Shown one piece after another: positions 8,393 to 16,358 of a stretch of 64,000 nt of DNA (position 1 is the first letter of the stretch; the number at the start of each line of letters is the position of its first letter). The notes under the pieces were generated by a model, which was not told the DNA's origin, made no database searches, and saw only the letters and a program-made list of their open reading frames with translations. The position numbers and the translations under genes are program-made. The stretch lies in contig NZ_JAAGVC010000001.1 of NCBI RefSeq assembly GCF_010858045.1, positions 68,061 through 132,060 on the forward strand, given 5' to 3'. This stretch comes from Nocardia cyriacigeorgica (GTDB taxonomy: Bacteria; Actinomycetota; Actinomycetes; Mycobacteriales; Mycobacteriaceae).

Positions 8393-8977
8393 ATGGATGT
8401 GGTGAATACGGTGCGCGCCGGCGTGCTGCGACATTTCGGCGTCGACGCATCCGCGGTGGACGCGGCCTCGGTGACCTTCCTCGGGCTCGAACCGATCGAG
8501 ATCCTGCGCATCGCTCCCGGCGACGATTTCGTGCACTACGCCACGCTGGGTGGTTCCCGTCATCCGATGGGCGATCCGTCCGAGCTGCTGGCCGACCCGG
8601 TGAAAGGCCCGCGCGCCGAACTGATTCTCACCCTGCACGCCGGGCTCGGCGCGGCATCCGGCCTCGCTCGCACCCTCGGCGTGCTCGCCGCCGCACCGGC
8701 CGTGGAAGGCGTTGTGCTGCAAGAGGATGCGCTGCTGGACCTGGGTGAGCCGATGTGGACCAATTCGCCGTTCACCGCGGTCTTGCTCGGCCCCAGCGAC
8801 ATTCCGGACGTGGCGCTGCCCGAACCCGCCGAGCCGGTCCATTACCTCGACGTCGTCCCCGTCACCGCCACCGAGGCGGCCTGGGTCCGAGTACGCGGCG
8901 CCCAGGCACTACGAGACGCGTGGGCCGAAGCCGGAATCGACGTCCGCGACCCCAACCGCGGAGCTGCGTCGCTGTAG
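8393..8977 (+). CDS. Suppressor-of-fused (SUFU) domain protein
   Basis: A 194-residue cytosolic protein that begins four bases after the preceding stop. DFVHYATLGGSRHPM and the later ELILTLHAG pattern match bacterial SUFU-domain proteins, in which a short strand followed by TLG/S..PM is conserved. Bacterial SUFU proteins are of unknown molecular function; some are immunity-like. No toxin partner is visible here, so no function is assigned. The start at 8393 is the first ATG after the upstream gene; longer versions of the frame would overlap that gene. Confidence 0.75.
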   Translation: MDVVNTVRAGVLRHFGVDASAVDAASVTFLGLEPIEILRIAPGDDFVHYATLGGSRHPMGDPSELLADPVKGPRAELILTLHAGLGAASGLARTLGVLAAAPAVEGVVLQEDALLDLGEPMWTNSPFTAVLLGPSDIPDVALPEPAEPVHYLDVVPVTATEAAWVRVRGAQALRDAWAEAGIDVRDPNRGAASL

Positions 8978-9303
8978 CGCAGCAGTGTGAGCTGGACCGG
9001 CGATGAGCGTGCCGTGACAGGAGGGCTCGGCACTCGGCGCGGTGCCGAGCCCGTGCGCACGGTGACGACGACAAAGTCGTGTGACTCAGAGCTGAATGTC
9101 TGTGCCTGTCAACGCATTCAGCATGCGGCGACTTGACGCGCTCGGTGGTTTCATGATCAAATTCGGCTGGCTCGAGTCTACGAGGGGGGATTGTGTGTCG
9201 ACCTGCCTTGCATGGTTCTGAACCTTGAAATGGATTCAGTATTCGTCATCACTGATTCCGAATCGCAGTCGTCGGGCCTTTAAATTCAGGAGGGGGTCTG
9301 AGG
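8978..9303. other. Intergenic region with terminator and AT-richer promoter segment
   Basis: A gap of 326 bp without a gene. It holds the strong hairpin at 9023-9052 and then a lower-GC stretch (about 9085-9300), which presumably contains the promoter of the small secreted protein. A TTGACG at 9133-9138 is a possible -35 box, but no convincing -10 box follows at the right spacing. AGGAGG at about 9288-9293 is the ribosome binding site of the next gene. Confidence 0.5.
9023..9052 (+). terminator. Hairpin terminator after SUFU gene
   Basis: An 11-bp perfect GC-rich stem (9023-9033 with 9042-9052) closes an 8-nt loop, 45 bp after the SUFU stop. No T-run follows, as is common for actinobacterial hairpins. 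Confidence 0.7.
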
Positions 9304-9663
9304 GTGATTCGAAAAGCATTTGCTGGTGCAATTATTGCTGGGTCGGTGGTTGTACCACTGGTCATGGGTGTTCCTGCCTATGCGGGAGCATTGGCGGGGT
9401 CGGCAATGAGCTCCGCGGGAGTTTCGATCGGTGCAGGGGCTTTGGGAACGGATTCGCCCGTAGTTCGGTTCGAGGAGGCTTCGGCAGGGTTCCGTACCGG
9501 GAAGCCGCAGTGTCCAACCTTGTCGAAGGAAGAGCAGGACGCGGTCGATAACAAGAATGCCGGTCGTCCGTATGACAGAGACGCCTACAACCGTGCGCAG
9601 CAGAAGATTAAGCAGTCAGAAAAGTACTGCGGGTCCCGGAACAAGCAAAAGCGTAGAAAGTGA
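9304..9663 (+). CDS. Small secreted basic protein, unknown function
   Basis: A 119-residue protein with a clear Sec signal peptide (MIRKAFAGAIIAGSVVVPLVMGVPAYAG; likely cleavage after AYA). The mature part is small, with two Cys (in QCP and YCG) that could form a disulfide, and a Lys/Arg-rich C-terminus (SRNKQKRRK). AGGAGGGGG precedes the GTG start. The codon use is less GC-biased than its neighbours, which may point to recent acquisition or a lineage-specific gene. No family is recognised. Its stop overlaps the frame of the following short gene. Confidence 0.75.
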   Translation: MIRKAFAGAIIAGSVVVPLVMGVPAYAGALAGSAMSSAGVSIGAGALGTDSPVVRFEEASAGFRTGKPQCPTLSKEEQDAVDNKNAGRPYDRDAYNRAQQKIKQSEKYCGSRNKQKRRK

Positions 9664-9671
9664 TCGTTGCG

Positions 9672-9884
9672 ATGGTGGCCAGATATCAGGCATTTCATTT
9701 CTCGCAGGCCAACCCGAAGGGGGAGGGGCAAGGTGATGTCGCCGCATTGTTGCGGGCCGTCGCCGACACCGTTGAGGAGCTGGGCGATGTGTCGGTTTCC
9801 GATCTGGTGCTCCACTCCGAGATGACAGCCGAGGGTGAGTGGCCGTCGATCACCGTCTACTACCAGGACCGGGGAACGGCCTAG
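9672..9884 (+). CDS. Small conserved actinobacterial protein, unknown function
   Basis: A 70-residue acidic soluble protein (MVARYQAFHFSQANPKGEGQ...). It shows an alternating strand-helix-strand layout and a C-terminal SITVYYQDRG. I do not recognise a named family, although the sequence looks like a folded domain. The start is taken at the ATG at 9672; a GTG at 9660 overlapping the previous stop by 4 bp is an alternative. It follows the secreted-protein gene directly and ends before a strong terminator. Confidence 0.65.
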   Translation: MVARYQAFHFSQANPKGEGQGDVAALLRAVADTVEELGDVSVSDLVLHSEMTAEGEWPSITVYYQDRGTA

Positions 9885-9911
9885 GCACCGCCTGTCGAAT
9901 CCGCAGAACGC

Positions 9912-9944
9912 GCGAATGGCCCATGGATCTCCTGGGCCATTCGC
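9912..9944 (+). terminator. Strong hairpin terminator
   Basis: A perfect 12-bp stem (9912-9923 with 9933-9944) with a 9-nt loop, followed by TTATCT. It lies 28 bp after the stop of the 70-residue protein gene and separates it from the convergent toxin-antitoxin pair. Confidence 0.8.
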
Positions 9945-10030
9945 TTATCTCGCAGACCAAGACGAGACGCGCGGAGCAGGGGAATGCGGCCGTGTTGCTG
10001 AGTGACTGGCCGTTGATCGCCGTCCACCGA

Positions 10031-10390
10031 TCACTCCTCCGTGACCTTCAACGAGGCGACCAATTCCGCGACCGTCAGGTCGACGCTCACCAGTTCGTCG
10101 ATGAGGTCGAATGCCTCAGCTGCCGGCAAGCTGGGACGTTTACCCTGGCAGCGCAGCATCATTCGGCATGCGATCCAGCCAGTCGCCTTGTTGCCGCGGA
10201 CAAATGGACGTGTTCGCACGACCGAATGCAGCACGGCGGCTGCTTTCTCCTCGATTGTGGGATAGACGTCGCGGCCGGCGAGCACCGCTTCCGACCGAGT
10301 AGCCGCGGCAGCCAGCAGTCCCGCGTCGCGAATCTCGGCCGAACCGCCCAGCACCACCGAATTGATCATGATGAGGACATTCGGCGTCAC
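10031..10390 (-). CDS. Doc/Fic-like toxin of a type II toxin-antitoxin pair, altered Fic motif
   Basis: A 119-residue all-helical protein resembling Doc: an N-terminal VLGGSAEIRDAGLL, then YPTIEEKAAAVLHSVV and the Fic-loop region RPFVRGNKA at 61-69. Doc toxins phosphorylate EF-Tu using the H-P-F-x-D-G-N-K-R motif. Here the usual His, Asp and Arg positions read Arg61, Arg65 and Ala69, so activity may be altered or lost. Start codon and antitoxin stop overlap by 4 bp, the antitoxin coming first, the normal layout for such pairs. Family assignment is by pattern and context only. Confidence 0.7.
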   Translation of the reverse strand: MTPNVLIMINSVVLGGSAEIRDAGLLAAAATRSEAVLAGRDVYPTIEEKAAAVLHSVVRTRPFVRGNKATGWIACRMMLRCQGKRPSLPAAEAFDLIDELVSVDLTVAELVASLKVTEE

Positions 10391-10596
10391 TCGTCCCCCA
10401 GCATGGCGAGCAGTTCCGTGTCCTCGGCCATGATTTCCTGAACCAGAACTCGGCTACGAGCCCGTTGTGCCTGCGCCTCGACCCACGCTTGCGCCGCTTG
10501 GACGAGAGCCGAATTGATCGAGATGTGGTCTGCCTCCGCGGCGGCGCTGAGCTTCTGGTGAATCTCGTCGGGTAGCCGCACGCTGATGGTCGTCAT
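10387..10596 (-). CDS. Ribbon-helix-helix antitoxin
   Basis: A 69-residue protein. TTISVRLPDEIHQKLSAAAEADHISINSALVQAAQAWV is a classic ribbon-helix-helix (Arc/MetJ/CopG) DNA-binding domain at residues 2-41. The C-terminal helix (about 45-69, acidic at the end) is the likely toxin-binding segment. It is expected to neutralise the downstream Doc-like protein and autoregulate the operon. The stop overlaps the toxin start by 4 bp. Confidence 0.85.
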   Translation of the reverse strand: MTTISVRLPDEIHQKLSAAAEADHISINSALVQAAQAWVEAQAQRARSRVLVQEIMAEDTELLAMLGDE

Positions 10597-10646
10597 ACCA
10601 AAATGATACCAACGCGATCACCGTGGCGGCGTCCTTCGGGAAATGG

Positions 10647-10680
10647 CGAGGGCGCCGATCCGGCTGGATCGGCGCCCTCG
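10647..10680 (-). terminator. Strong hairpin terminator after malic enzyme
   Basis: A perfect 15-bp GC-rich stem (10647-10661 with 10666-10680) closes a 4-nt GGCT/AGCC loop, 21 bp downstream of the malic enzyme stop. No T-run follows on the minus strand. Confidence 0.85.
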
Positions 10681-10701
10681 TACTGCGGTGTTGCCGGCCC
10701 T

Positions 10702-11916
10702 TTACGCCACGCCCTCCGCGCGGGCGGCAGCCGCCACGGCCTCGGCGACGGCCGGGGCGACGCGCGGGTCCAGGGGGCTCGGCACGATCTTGTCGACGGC
10801 CAGCTCGTCGGAGACGACAGCGAGGATGGCGTCGGCGGCGGCGATCTTCATGCCCTCGGTGATCCGGCGCGCGCCCGCGTCGAGGGCGCCCTTGAAGACG
10901 CCGGGGAAGGCGAGCACGTTGTTGATCTGATTCGGGAAGTCGCTGCGGCCGGTGGCCACGATGGCGGCGTACTTGGCGGCGACCTCGGGGTGGATCTCCG
11001 GGTCCGGGTTGGACATGGCGAACACGATGGACTCAGGGGCCATCGAGGCGATGAGGTCCTCGCCGATCTTGCCCGCGGACAGGCCGAGGAAGACGTCGGC
11101 GCCGGCGAGGGCGTCGGCGGCGGTGCCGGTCAGGCCGCGCGGGTTGGTGCGCTGGGCCAGATCGGCCTTCACGTCATTGAGATCGGTGCGGTCCCGGCTG
11201 ACGATGCCCTTGGAGTCGAGCACGGTGACGTCGGCGACGCCCGCGGCGAGCAGGATGTTGGTGCAGGCCACGCCCGCGGCGCCGGCGCCGGACACCACGA
11301 CCTTCAGGCCCGAGGTGCTGCGACCCTGGACCTTGGCCGCGCCGTTGAGGGCGGCAAGCACCACGATGGCGGTGCCGTGCTGGTCGTCGTGCATGACGGG
11401 GCAGTCCAGCGCCTCGATGACGCGCTTTTCGATCTCGAAGCAGCGCGGGGCGGAGATGTCTTCCAGGTTGACCGCGCCGAAGCTCGGGCGCAGCCGGATC
11501 AGGGTCTCGACGATCTCGTCGACGTCCTTGGTGTCCAGCACGATCGGAATGGAGTCGAGCCCGGCGAACTTCTTGAACAGCGCGGCCTTGCCCTCCATCA
11601 CCGGCAGCGACGCACGCGGGCCGATGTCACCGAGGCCGAGCACCGCGGTGCCGTCGCTGACGACCACGACCAGCCGGTCGGTCCAGGTGTAGCGCTTGGC
11701 GAGCGATTCGTCCTCTGCGATGGCGCGGCTGACCTGCGCGACACCGGGGGTGTAAGCGATCGACAGGTCGCGCTGGGTTTCCAGTGGCGCACTCAGCTCT
11801 ACCGAGAGCTTGCCGCCGAGGTGGCCCGCGAAGATCTCCTCGTGGGTGATCGCCGCGAGGTCGGCGGCGGCATTCTTGCTGGCAGTGGCGTTCGGTGCGT
11901 CAGTCACAGATGACAC
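10702..11916 (-). CDS. NAD(P)-dependent malic enzyme (oxaloacetate-decarboxylating)
   Basis: A 404-residue enzyme converting malate to pyruvate and CO2 with reduction of NAD(P). The N-terminal malic domain shows DLSIAYTPGVAQVSRAI, VSDGTAVLGLGDIGP and the metal/catalytic region VMHDDQHGTA. The C-terminal Rossmann domain shows VVSGAGAAGVAC (nucleotide-binding) and FAMSNPDPEI. The length fits the short bacterial form without the phosphotransacetylase-like extension. The GTG at 11916 is preferred because AGGAG lies 7 nt upstream; an ATG nine codons earlier has no such site. It appears monocistronic, ending at a strong hairpin. Cofactor preference is not decided here. Confidence 0.93.
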   Translation of the reverse strand: MSSVTDAPNATASKNAAADLAAITHEEIFAGHLGGKLSVELSAPLETQRDLSIAYTPGVAQVSRAIAEDESLAKRYTWTDRLVVVVSDGTAVLGLGDIGPRASLPVMEGKAALFKKFAGLDSIPIVLDTKDVDEIVETLIRLRPSFGAVNLEDISAPRCFEIEKRVIEALDCPVMHDDQHGTAIVVLAALNGAAKVQGRSTSGLKVVVSGAGAAGVACTNILLAAGVADVTVLDSKGIVSRDRTDLNDVKADLAQRTNPRGLTGTAADALAGADVFLGLSAGKIGEDLIASMAPESIVFAMSNPDPEIHPEVAAKYAAIVATGRSDFPNQINNVLAFPGVFKGALDAGARRITEGMKIAAADAILAVVSDELAVDKIVPSPLDPRVAPAVAEAVAAAARAEGVA

Positions 11917-12404
11917 GATTTCACTCCTGCTGGGATCGGTCACAACCGGGGGACGGTTACCGTCGGGTTTTTTGGTACTAGGTGCTTCGTATCGCTCATC
12001 GGGTGCGCTGACCGGTACGTTTCGACTTCTCGACAGCCCTGTCGACGTGGCGCGGCACTGATCCGTGGAGCGGAAGCCGGACGGGTGGGTCCGGACAGAT
12101 CATGCGGTTCGATCCTCCGGACACGACGGTGCGTCGTGAGGCGGTGATCACCGTGGTTCCCGTACCCGGCGGTGGCGTGGGTCGGGGATCCGCAACATTC
12201 TGCCAGCCTGCCCGACCACTTGCCAAACCGGTGGGTCCGGTCGTGATCGTGCGCCATCATCCGAGGGTAAGCCGCCGGAATTACCCCGACGTAAGCGGAA
12301 ACTCGCCTCAGCCGGTACCGATGCCGTGAGCTGTCCTATGTCTCGGCCGGTCTCGCGGTGAGAAATACCGTCGGGCCGGGCTGTGAACGCCTCGGCGACC
12401 GCCG
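11917..12404. other. 488-bp intergenic region upstream of malic enzyme
   Basis: No gene is supported here; short frames on either strand lack ribosome binding sites and family features. It holds two small palindromes: GACGGT/ACCGTC around one base at 11952-11964, followed by a run of six T, and CACGAC/GTCGTG at 12122-12138. The first lies about 35 bp before the malic enzyme start and could be an operator. Confidence 0.4.
11952..11964. promoter_or_regulatory. Palindrome near malic enzyme start
   Basis: GACGGT-T-ACCGTC is a perfect 6-bp inverted repeat with one central base, 35 bp upstream of the GTG start. Its position suits an operator overlapping the leader of the malic enzyme gene. The regulator is unknown. 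Confidence 0.3.
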
Positions 12405-14009
12405 TCAGCTGGAACCGGGTGCGGCCGGATCGAAGCCGGACACCCGTCGGCGCGGGCGGATGGGCCGAACCGATCGCGTCGGCCCATCGGGGTGCAGGGA
12501 TGCGGTCGGCGGTTCGATCGGGTTGCGGGCCGTCGTGCGCACCCAGACGGTATCGAGCCCACCCGAACGCAACCGCATCCGCCATCCGGCGTCGGTCTCG
12601 GGGAAGTCGGTGCGCCGGTGGATGCCGCGGCTCTCGGTCCTGGCCAGCGCACTGTATTTGGTCCAGCGCGCGACCGCGAGCATGGCCGCGGCTTCCCTGG
12701 CGCGCAGCCGTTCGGCGCCGGTGCCGCCGAGGTCGAAGAGCGCGCCCGGCCACATGGCGTCGAGTTCGGCGATGCTGTCGCGCAGGCTGCCCGCGCTGCG
12801 CCGGTAGCTGCGCCGCAACGGCAGGGTGTGTTCCTGTACCAGGCCGATCACCGCGCGGGGATCGATCCGGGCGACGGGACTCAGGCCGGCTCCCGGTCCG
12901 GCGGGTGCGAGCGCGGGCCGGTCCGGCACCGGCCGCCCGCGGGCGAATCGAGCGGCACCGGCGCCGGACCAGGTGCCCGAGGCGAGTGCCCAGCTGCCGC
13001 CGAATCCGCTCACCGCACCGGTGACGGCCTCGCGGGTGGTGACATCGCCTGCCGCGAACAGCCCGGGGATGCTGGTGGCGCAGTCCGGGCCGGTGAGATG
13101 CAGGCCCCCGGTACCGCGCACGGTGCCTTCGAGAACCGCGCGCAGGGCGATGCCCTTCTCGGGGTCGACGGTGCCGTGCCGGCGCAGGCGACGGCGTTGA
13201 CCGGGCGAGAGTGCCGCCGGGATCCCGTAGATCCTGCGTCCCTCGGCGAGCGCGGCGAAGGCGGCGCCGCGATGGCCTTCGATGACGGTCCCGGTTTCGT
13301 CGTGCAATTCGGCGAAGATCAACCCGCGATCGGCGGCGCTCACCGACGTGGCCGGTGCGAGACCGTACGCGCTCGAGAATTCCATTCCCGACAGCTCGGC
13401 CCCGGCCTCGACGGCGAACAGCAGTCCGTCACCGGTGTCGACGTCGGTGCCCGCGCGTCCGGACCCGAACGCGCATCCGCCGGTGGCGACCACCACCGCC
13501 GACGCGCGGACCGTCCAGGGCCGGAACTTGTTGTGCCGCTGCATCCCCGCCGCACCGGAGACGATTCCCTCGCTGTCCACCAGGAGCTGGGTGGCCGGGT
13601 GATGATCGAGTACGCGCACTCCGGCTTCGAGCGCGACCCGGCGCAGGCGGCGCAGATACGCGGCGCCATCGAGCCAGATCCGTCCCGCGAGTTGCCCGCC
13701 GGAGAATCGATGTCCCCGGTCGGCCAGTTGGGTGATGCGCTCGTGCGTTTCGGCGAGCACCCGGTGAATGGTCTCCGGATCGCCGAGCCAGCCGCCGTGG
13801 CCGAGCGCCCGCCGCACGGTTTCGGCGCGGGCCGGGCCCGGCGCGATGTTCCACAGCGAGGTGGTGCCGATGGCGCTCGGACCGGCGGCGCCACAGCGCG
13901 CCTTGTCGGTGAGGATCACGCGCGCACCGGTGGCGGCGGCGGAGAGGGCCGCCCAGATTCCGGCGGGACCACCGCCGAGAATCAGAACGTCGGTTTCCCA
14001 CTCACTCAC
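12405..14009 (-). CDS. FAD-binding fumarate reductase/L-aspartate oxidase-like flavoprotein
   Basis: A 534-residue flavoprotein. ETDVLILGGGPAGIWAALSAAATGARVILTDK is the dinucleotide-binding fold, GLFAAGDVTT the second FAD motif, and ESRGIHRRTDFPETD near the C-terminus is the signature of the SdhA/FrdA/NadB superfamily. It probably oxidises or reduces a small dicarboxylate-like substrate. No iron-sulfur partner or membrane anchor of a SdhABCD system is adjacent. GTG at 14009 opens the FAD fold; another GTG at 14036 is possible and neither has a good ribosome binding site. It is the last gene of an apparent PHP / small membrane protein / flavoprotein operon. Confidence 0.8.
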   Translation of the reverse strand: MSEWETDVLILGGGPAGIWAALSAAATGARVILTDKARCGAAGPSAIGTTSLWNIAPGPARAETVRRALGHGGWLGDPETIHRVLAETHERITQLADRGHRFSGGQLAGRIWLDGAAYLRRLRRVALEAGVRVLDHHPATQLLVDSEGIVSGAAGMQRHNKFRPWTVRASAVVVATGGCAFGSGRAGTDVDTGDGLLFAVEAGAELSGMEFSSAYGLAPATSVSAADRGLIFAELHDETGTVIEGHRGAAFAALAEGRRIYGIPAALSPGQRRRLRRHGTVDPEKGIALRAVLEGTVRGTGGLHLTGPDCATSIPGLFAAGDVTTREAVTGAVSGFGGSWALASGTWSGAGAARFARGRPVPDRPALAPAGPGAGLSPVARIDPRAVIGLVQEHTLPLRRSYRRSAGSLRDSIAELDAMWPGALFDLGGTGAERLRAREAAAMLAVARWTKYSALARTESRGIHRRTDFPETDAGWRMRLRSGGLDTVWVRTTARNPIEPPTASLHPDGPTRSVRPIRPRRRVSGFDPAAPGSS

Positions 14010-14060
14010 GAGATCAAATATTCGGCCACATTTCACCCGCCCGCAACCGATTCCGCACTA

Positions 14061-14327
14061 TCAGCTCCACCACTGTGTCCACAGCAACACACCGGCCGTG
14101 GCGAAAACGACCAGCGATCCGGAAAACGCCGCCAAACCCTTATGTCGATCCGAATACACCTGCGCCGCAACGACGATCGCCGCCGACACCACATGCCAGG
14201 TCACCGATTCACCGCCCGGTCCCGGAAAGCCGCGTCGCGCACCGATGATCGCCGCGGCCACCACCACGGCGGCGAGCGCGAAGATGCCCGCGGCGATCAG
14301 GCCGCTGATTCCGCGCGCGAGTCTCAC
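14061..14327 (-). CDS. Small membrane protein, three predicted helices
   Basis: An 88-residue protein, mostly hydrophobic. Helices run about 6-28 (ISGLIAAGIFALAAVVVAAAII), 42-57 (VTWHVVSAAIVVAAQVY) and 66-86 (LAAFSGSLVVFATAGVLLW), separated by short Gly/Pro-rich and basic loops. Its start overlaps the stop of the PHP gene by 4 bp, so it is almost certainly translated. No family is recognised and no function is assigned. Confidence 0.8.
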   Translation of the reverse strand: MRLARGISGLIAAGIFALAAVVVAAAIIGARRGFPGPGGESVTWHVVSAAIVVAAQVYSDRHKGLAAFSGSLVVFATAGVLLWTQWWS

Positions 14328-15178
14328 GAGCCGATCACCGGCACCCCGGTCGCCTTCCCGACCAGAACCTCGAGCTGAGCGGGATCGGTGGTGAACTCAC
14401 CGAGCCGGATGGTCTTGTTGCTGCCGTGGTAATCCGACGAACCGGTGGTGAGCAGGCCCAGTTCGGCGGACAGTTCGGTCAGCAGGGCGCGGTCGGCCTC
14501 GCTGTGATCGGGATGATCGACCTCGAGGCCACCGAGGCCGAGTTCGGCCAGTTCGCGGATGTCGTCGATCGCCAGCAGCCTGCCCCGCTTGCGTGCCCGG
14601 GTGTGCGCGAGCACGCTGACCCCGCCGGCGGCGGCGATCATCTCCACCGCCCGGCGCAGCGGTGTATCGGCCTTTTCGGCGTAGTAGCGCCCGTGCGGTG
14701 CCAGCAGATCGGCGAAGGCGGCATCGACGGTGGGCACGACGCCGGCGGCGACCAGCGCCCTGGCCAGATGCGGCCGACCCGCCGAGGGGCCGGCCGAGGC
14801 CAGCACCTCGTCGGGGTCGACGGGCAGCCCGTCGGCGGCCATCCGCTCGGCCATCGCGCGCAGCCGCTCGACCCGCTCAGCCCGCAGCCGCTCACGCTCA
14901 TCGGCGAAACCCCGGTCGGACGGGTCGAACAAGTAGGCGAGCAGGTGGACCGGCACGGGCCAGCCGTCCTCACCGAGACCGACGCACGACATCTCCATGC
15001 CGCGGATCAGGGTCAGGCCGTCGGGCCGTGCGGCCACGGCCTCGGCCCAGCCCGCGGTCGTATCGTGATCGGTGATCGCGACGACGTCGAGGCCGGCCGC
15101 CGCCGCGTTCCGCACCAGCTCGGCCGGGGTGTCGGTGCCGTCGGACGCGGTCGAATGGGTATGCAGGTCGATGCGCAC
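14324..15178 (-). CDS. PHP-domain metal-dependent phosphoesterase (TrpH/RNase AM-like)
   Basis: A 284-residue PHP protein. RIDLHTHSTASDGTDTPAELV gives the first metal-binding His pair, ITDHDTTAGW the second motif, EMSCVG the third, VLAHTRARKRG the fourth, and TGSSDYHG the last. Members such as E. coli RNase AM (TrpH) are 5'-3' exonucleases or 3',5'-nucleotide bisphosphate phosphatases; which applies here is not known. The GTG at 15178 places the protein exactly at the first PHP motif, with GGAGGG immediately before it, though unusually close. The reading frame continues 53 residues upstream. First gene of a three-gene operon. Confidence 0.85.
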   Translation of the reverse strand: MRIDLHTHSTASDGTDTPAELVRNAAAAGLDVVAITDHDTTAGWAEAVAARPDGLTLIRGMEMSCVGLGEDGWPVPVHLLAYLFDPSDRGFADERERLRAERVERLRAMAERMAADGLPVDPDEVLASAGPSAGRPHLARALVAAGVVPTVDAAFADLLAPHGRYYAEKADTPLRRAVEMIAAAGGVSVLAHTRARKRGRLLAIDDIRELAELGLGGLEVDHPDHSEADRALLTELSAELGLLTTGSSDYHGSNKTIRLGEFTTDPAQLEVLVGKATGVPVIGS

Positions 15179-15269
15179 GCCCTCCAGTGTGTCAGTGCGC
15201 GATCGGCGGGCGGTGCCCATGTCCGGCCGGTGCGCCGTGCCCGGCCCGCCGCGGACGTAGCATCGACCG

Positions 15270-16346
15270 GTGCCATCGATTCCGCCGCTGCCGTACTTCC
15301 GGGGTCCGGCGAAGACGCCGACTCCGCTGCCACGCATCCCGGTGCCGACGGCACGGGCGATCGTGGACTGCGCCGTGTACGTCGACGGTGTGCGGCTGCC
15401 CGGGCATTACACTCATGACGCGGCGTTGCGGGAGGTGCGCGACAGAGGCGAGGGTTTCGTCTGGCTCGGTGTGCACGATCCCGACGAGGCGCAGATGACC
15501 GATGTCGCGCAGACCTTCGGATTGCACGCCCTCGCCGTCGAGGACGCGGTGCACGCCCACCAGCGACCCAAACTCGAACGCTACGACGACACTCTGGTGC
15601 TGGTGCTGCGTCCGGTCGCCTATCACGAACACGATATGAATTCGGTCAGCGAGATCGTCGAGACCGGTGAGCTGATGATCTTCACCGGACCCGATTTCGT
15701 TGTCGCGGTGCGCCACGGCGAGCATTCCGGGCTGGCCGCGCTGCGCCGGGGCCTGGAGGCCGATCCCGAGCGGCTGCGGTTGGGGCCCGGCGCGGTTCTG
15801 CACGCCATCGCCGATTACGTCGTCGACAACTATCTCGAGGTGGTGCAATCCATCGAGGACGATATCGACGAGATGGAGGAAGAGGTCTTCACTCCGCGCA
15901 GCCGGGTCGGCGTGGAATCCATCTACCAGCTCAAACGTGAGGTGGTGGAACTGCGGCGGGCGGTCAACCCGCTCGGTGTTCCGTTGCAGATCCTCAGCCA
16001 GAACACCGATCTACCACTGCCGAAGGAGATCCGGCGGTATTTCCGCGATGTCGCCGACCATCACACCACCGTCGCCGACCGCATCGTCGATTTCGACGAA
16101 TCGCTCGGTTCGCTGATCAATGCGGCGCTGGCCAAGATCGCGGTGCAGCAGAACACCGATATGCGCAAGATTTCCGCGTGGGTCGCGATCGCGGCGGTGC
16201 CGACCATGATCGCCGGTATCTACGGCATGAATTTCGAGCACATGCCGGAATTGAAGACGGTCTGGGGTTATCCGGCGGTGTGGGTGCTGATCCTGTCCGT
16301 GTGCGGCAGCTTGTATGTGGTGTTCCACCGCAACCACTGGTTGTGA
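15270..16346 (+). CDS. corA: CorA-type magnesium/cobalt transporter
   Basis: A 358-residue CorA channel. The cytosolic N-terminal domain contains HQRPKLERYDD and QSIEDDIDEMEEEVF. The long stalk helix leads to two C-terminal membrane helices, the first ending in the signature YGMNFEHMPEL (GMN motif at the pore mouth). The C-terminus is short and basic (FHRNHWL), as usual. Expected role is magnesium uptake across the cytoplasmic membrane. Matches Rv1239c in position and type. The start at 15270 is a GTG without an obvious ribosome binding site. The gene converges on the osmolyte transporter operon with only 12 bp between stops. Confidence 0.95.
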   Translation: MPSIPPLPYFRGPAKTPTPLPRIPVPTARAIVDCAVYVDGVRLPGHYTHDAALREVRDRGEGFVWLGVHDPDEAQMTDVAQTFGLHALAVEDAVHAHQRPKLERYDDTLVLVLRPVAYHEHDMNSVSEIVETGELMIFTGPDFVVAVRHGEHSGLAALRRGLEADPERLRLGPGAVLHAIADYVVDNYLEVVQSIEDDIDEMEEEVFTPRSRVGVESIYQLKREVVELRRAVNPLGVPLQILSQNTDLPLPKEIRRYFRDVADHHTTVADRIVDFDESLGSLINAALAKIAVQQNTDMRKISAWVAIAAVPTMIAGIYGMNFEHMPELKTVWGYPAVWVLILSVCGSLYVVFHRNHWL

Positions 16347-16358
16347 GAACCGCCCGCT

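Noticed and set aside
6844..8511. Upstream extension of the MgtE-N/CBS frame to a 984-residue protein
   Set aside because: The extension is antisense to the CitE-like and YflT-like genes and shows no domain; the ATG at 6843 opens the PRC domain.
9133..9161. A complete sigma-A promoter before the small secreted protein gene
   Set aside because: TTGACG is present but no acceptable -10 hexamer lies 16-18 nt downstream.
12106..12115. GGTTCGATCC, resembling a tRNA T-loop
   Set aside because: No acceptor stem, D-arm or anticodon arm can be folded around it.
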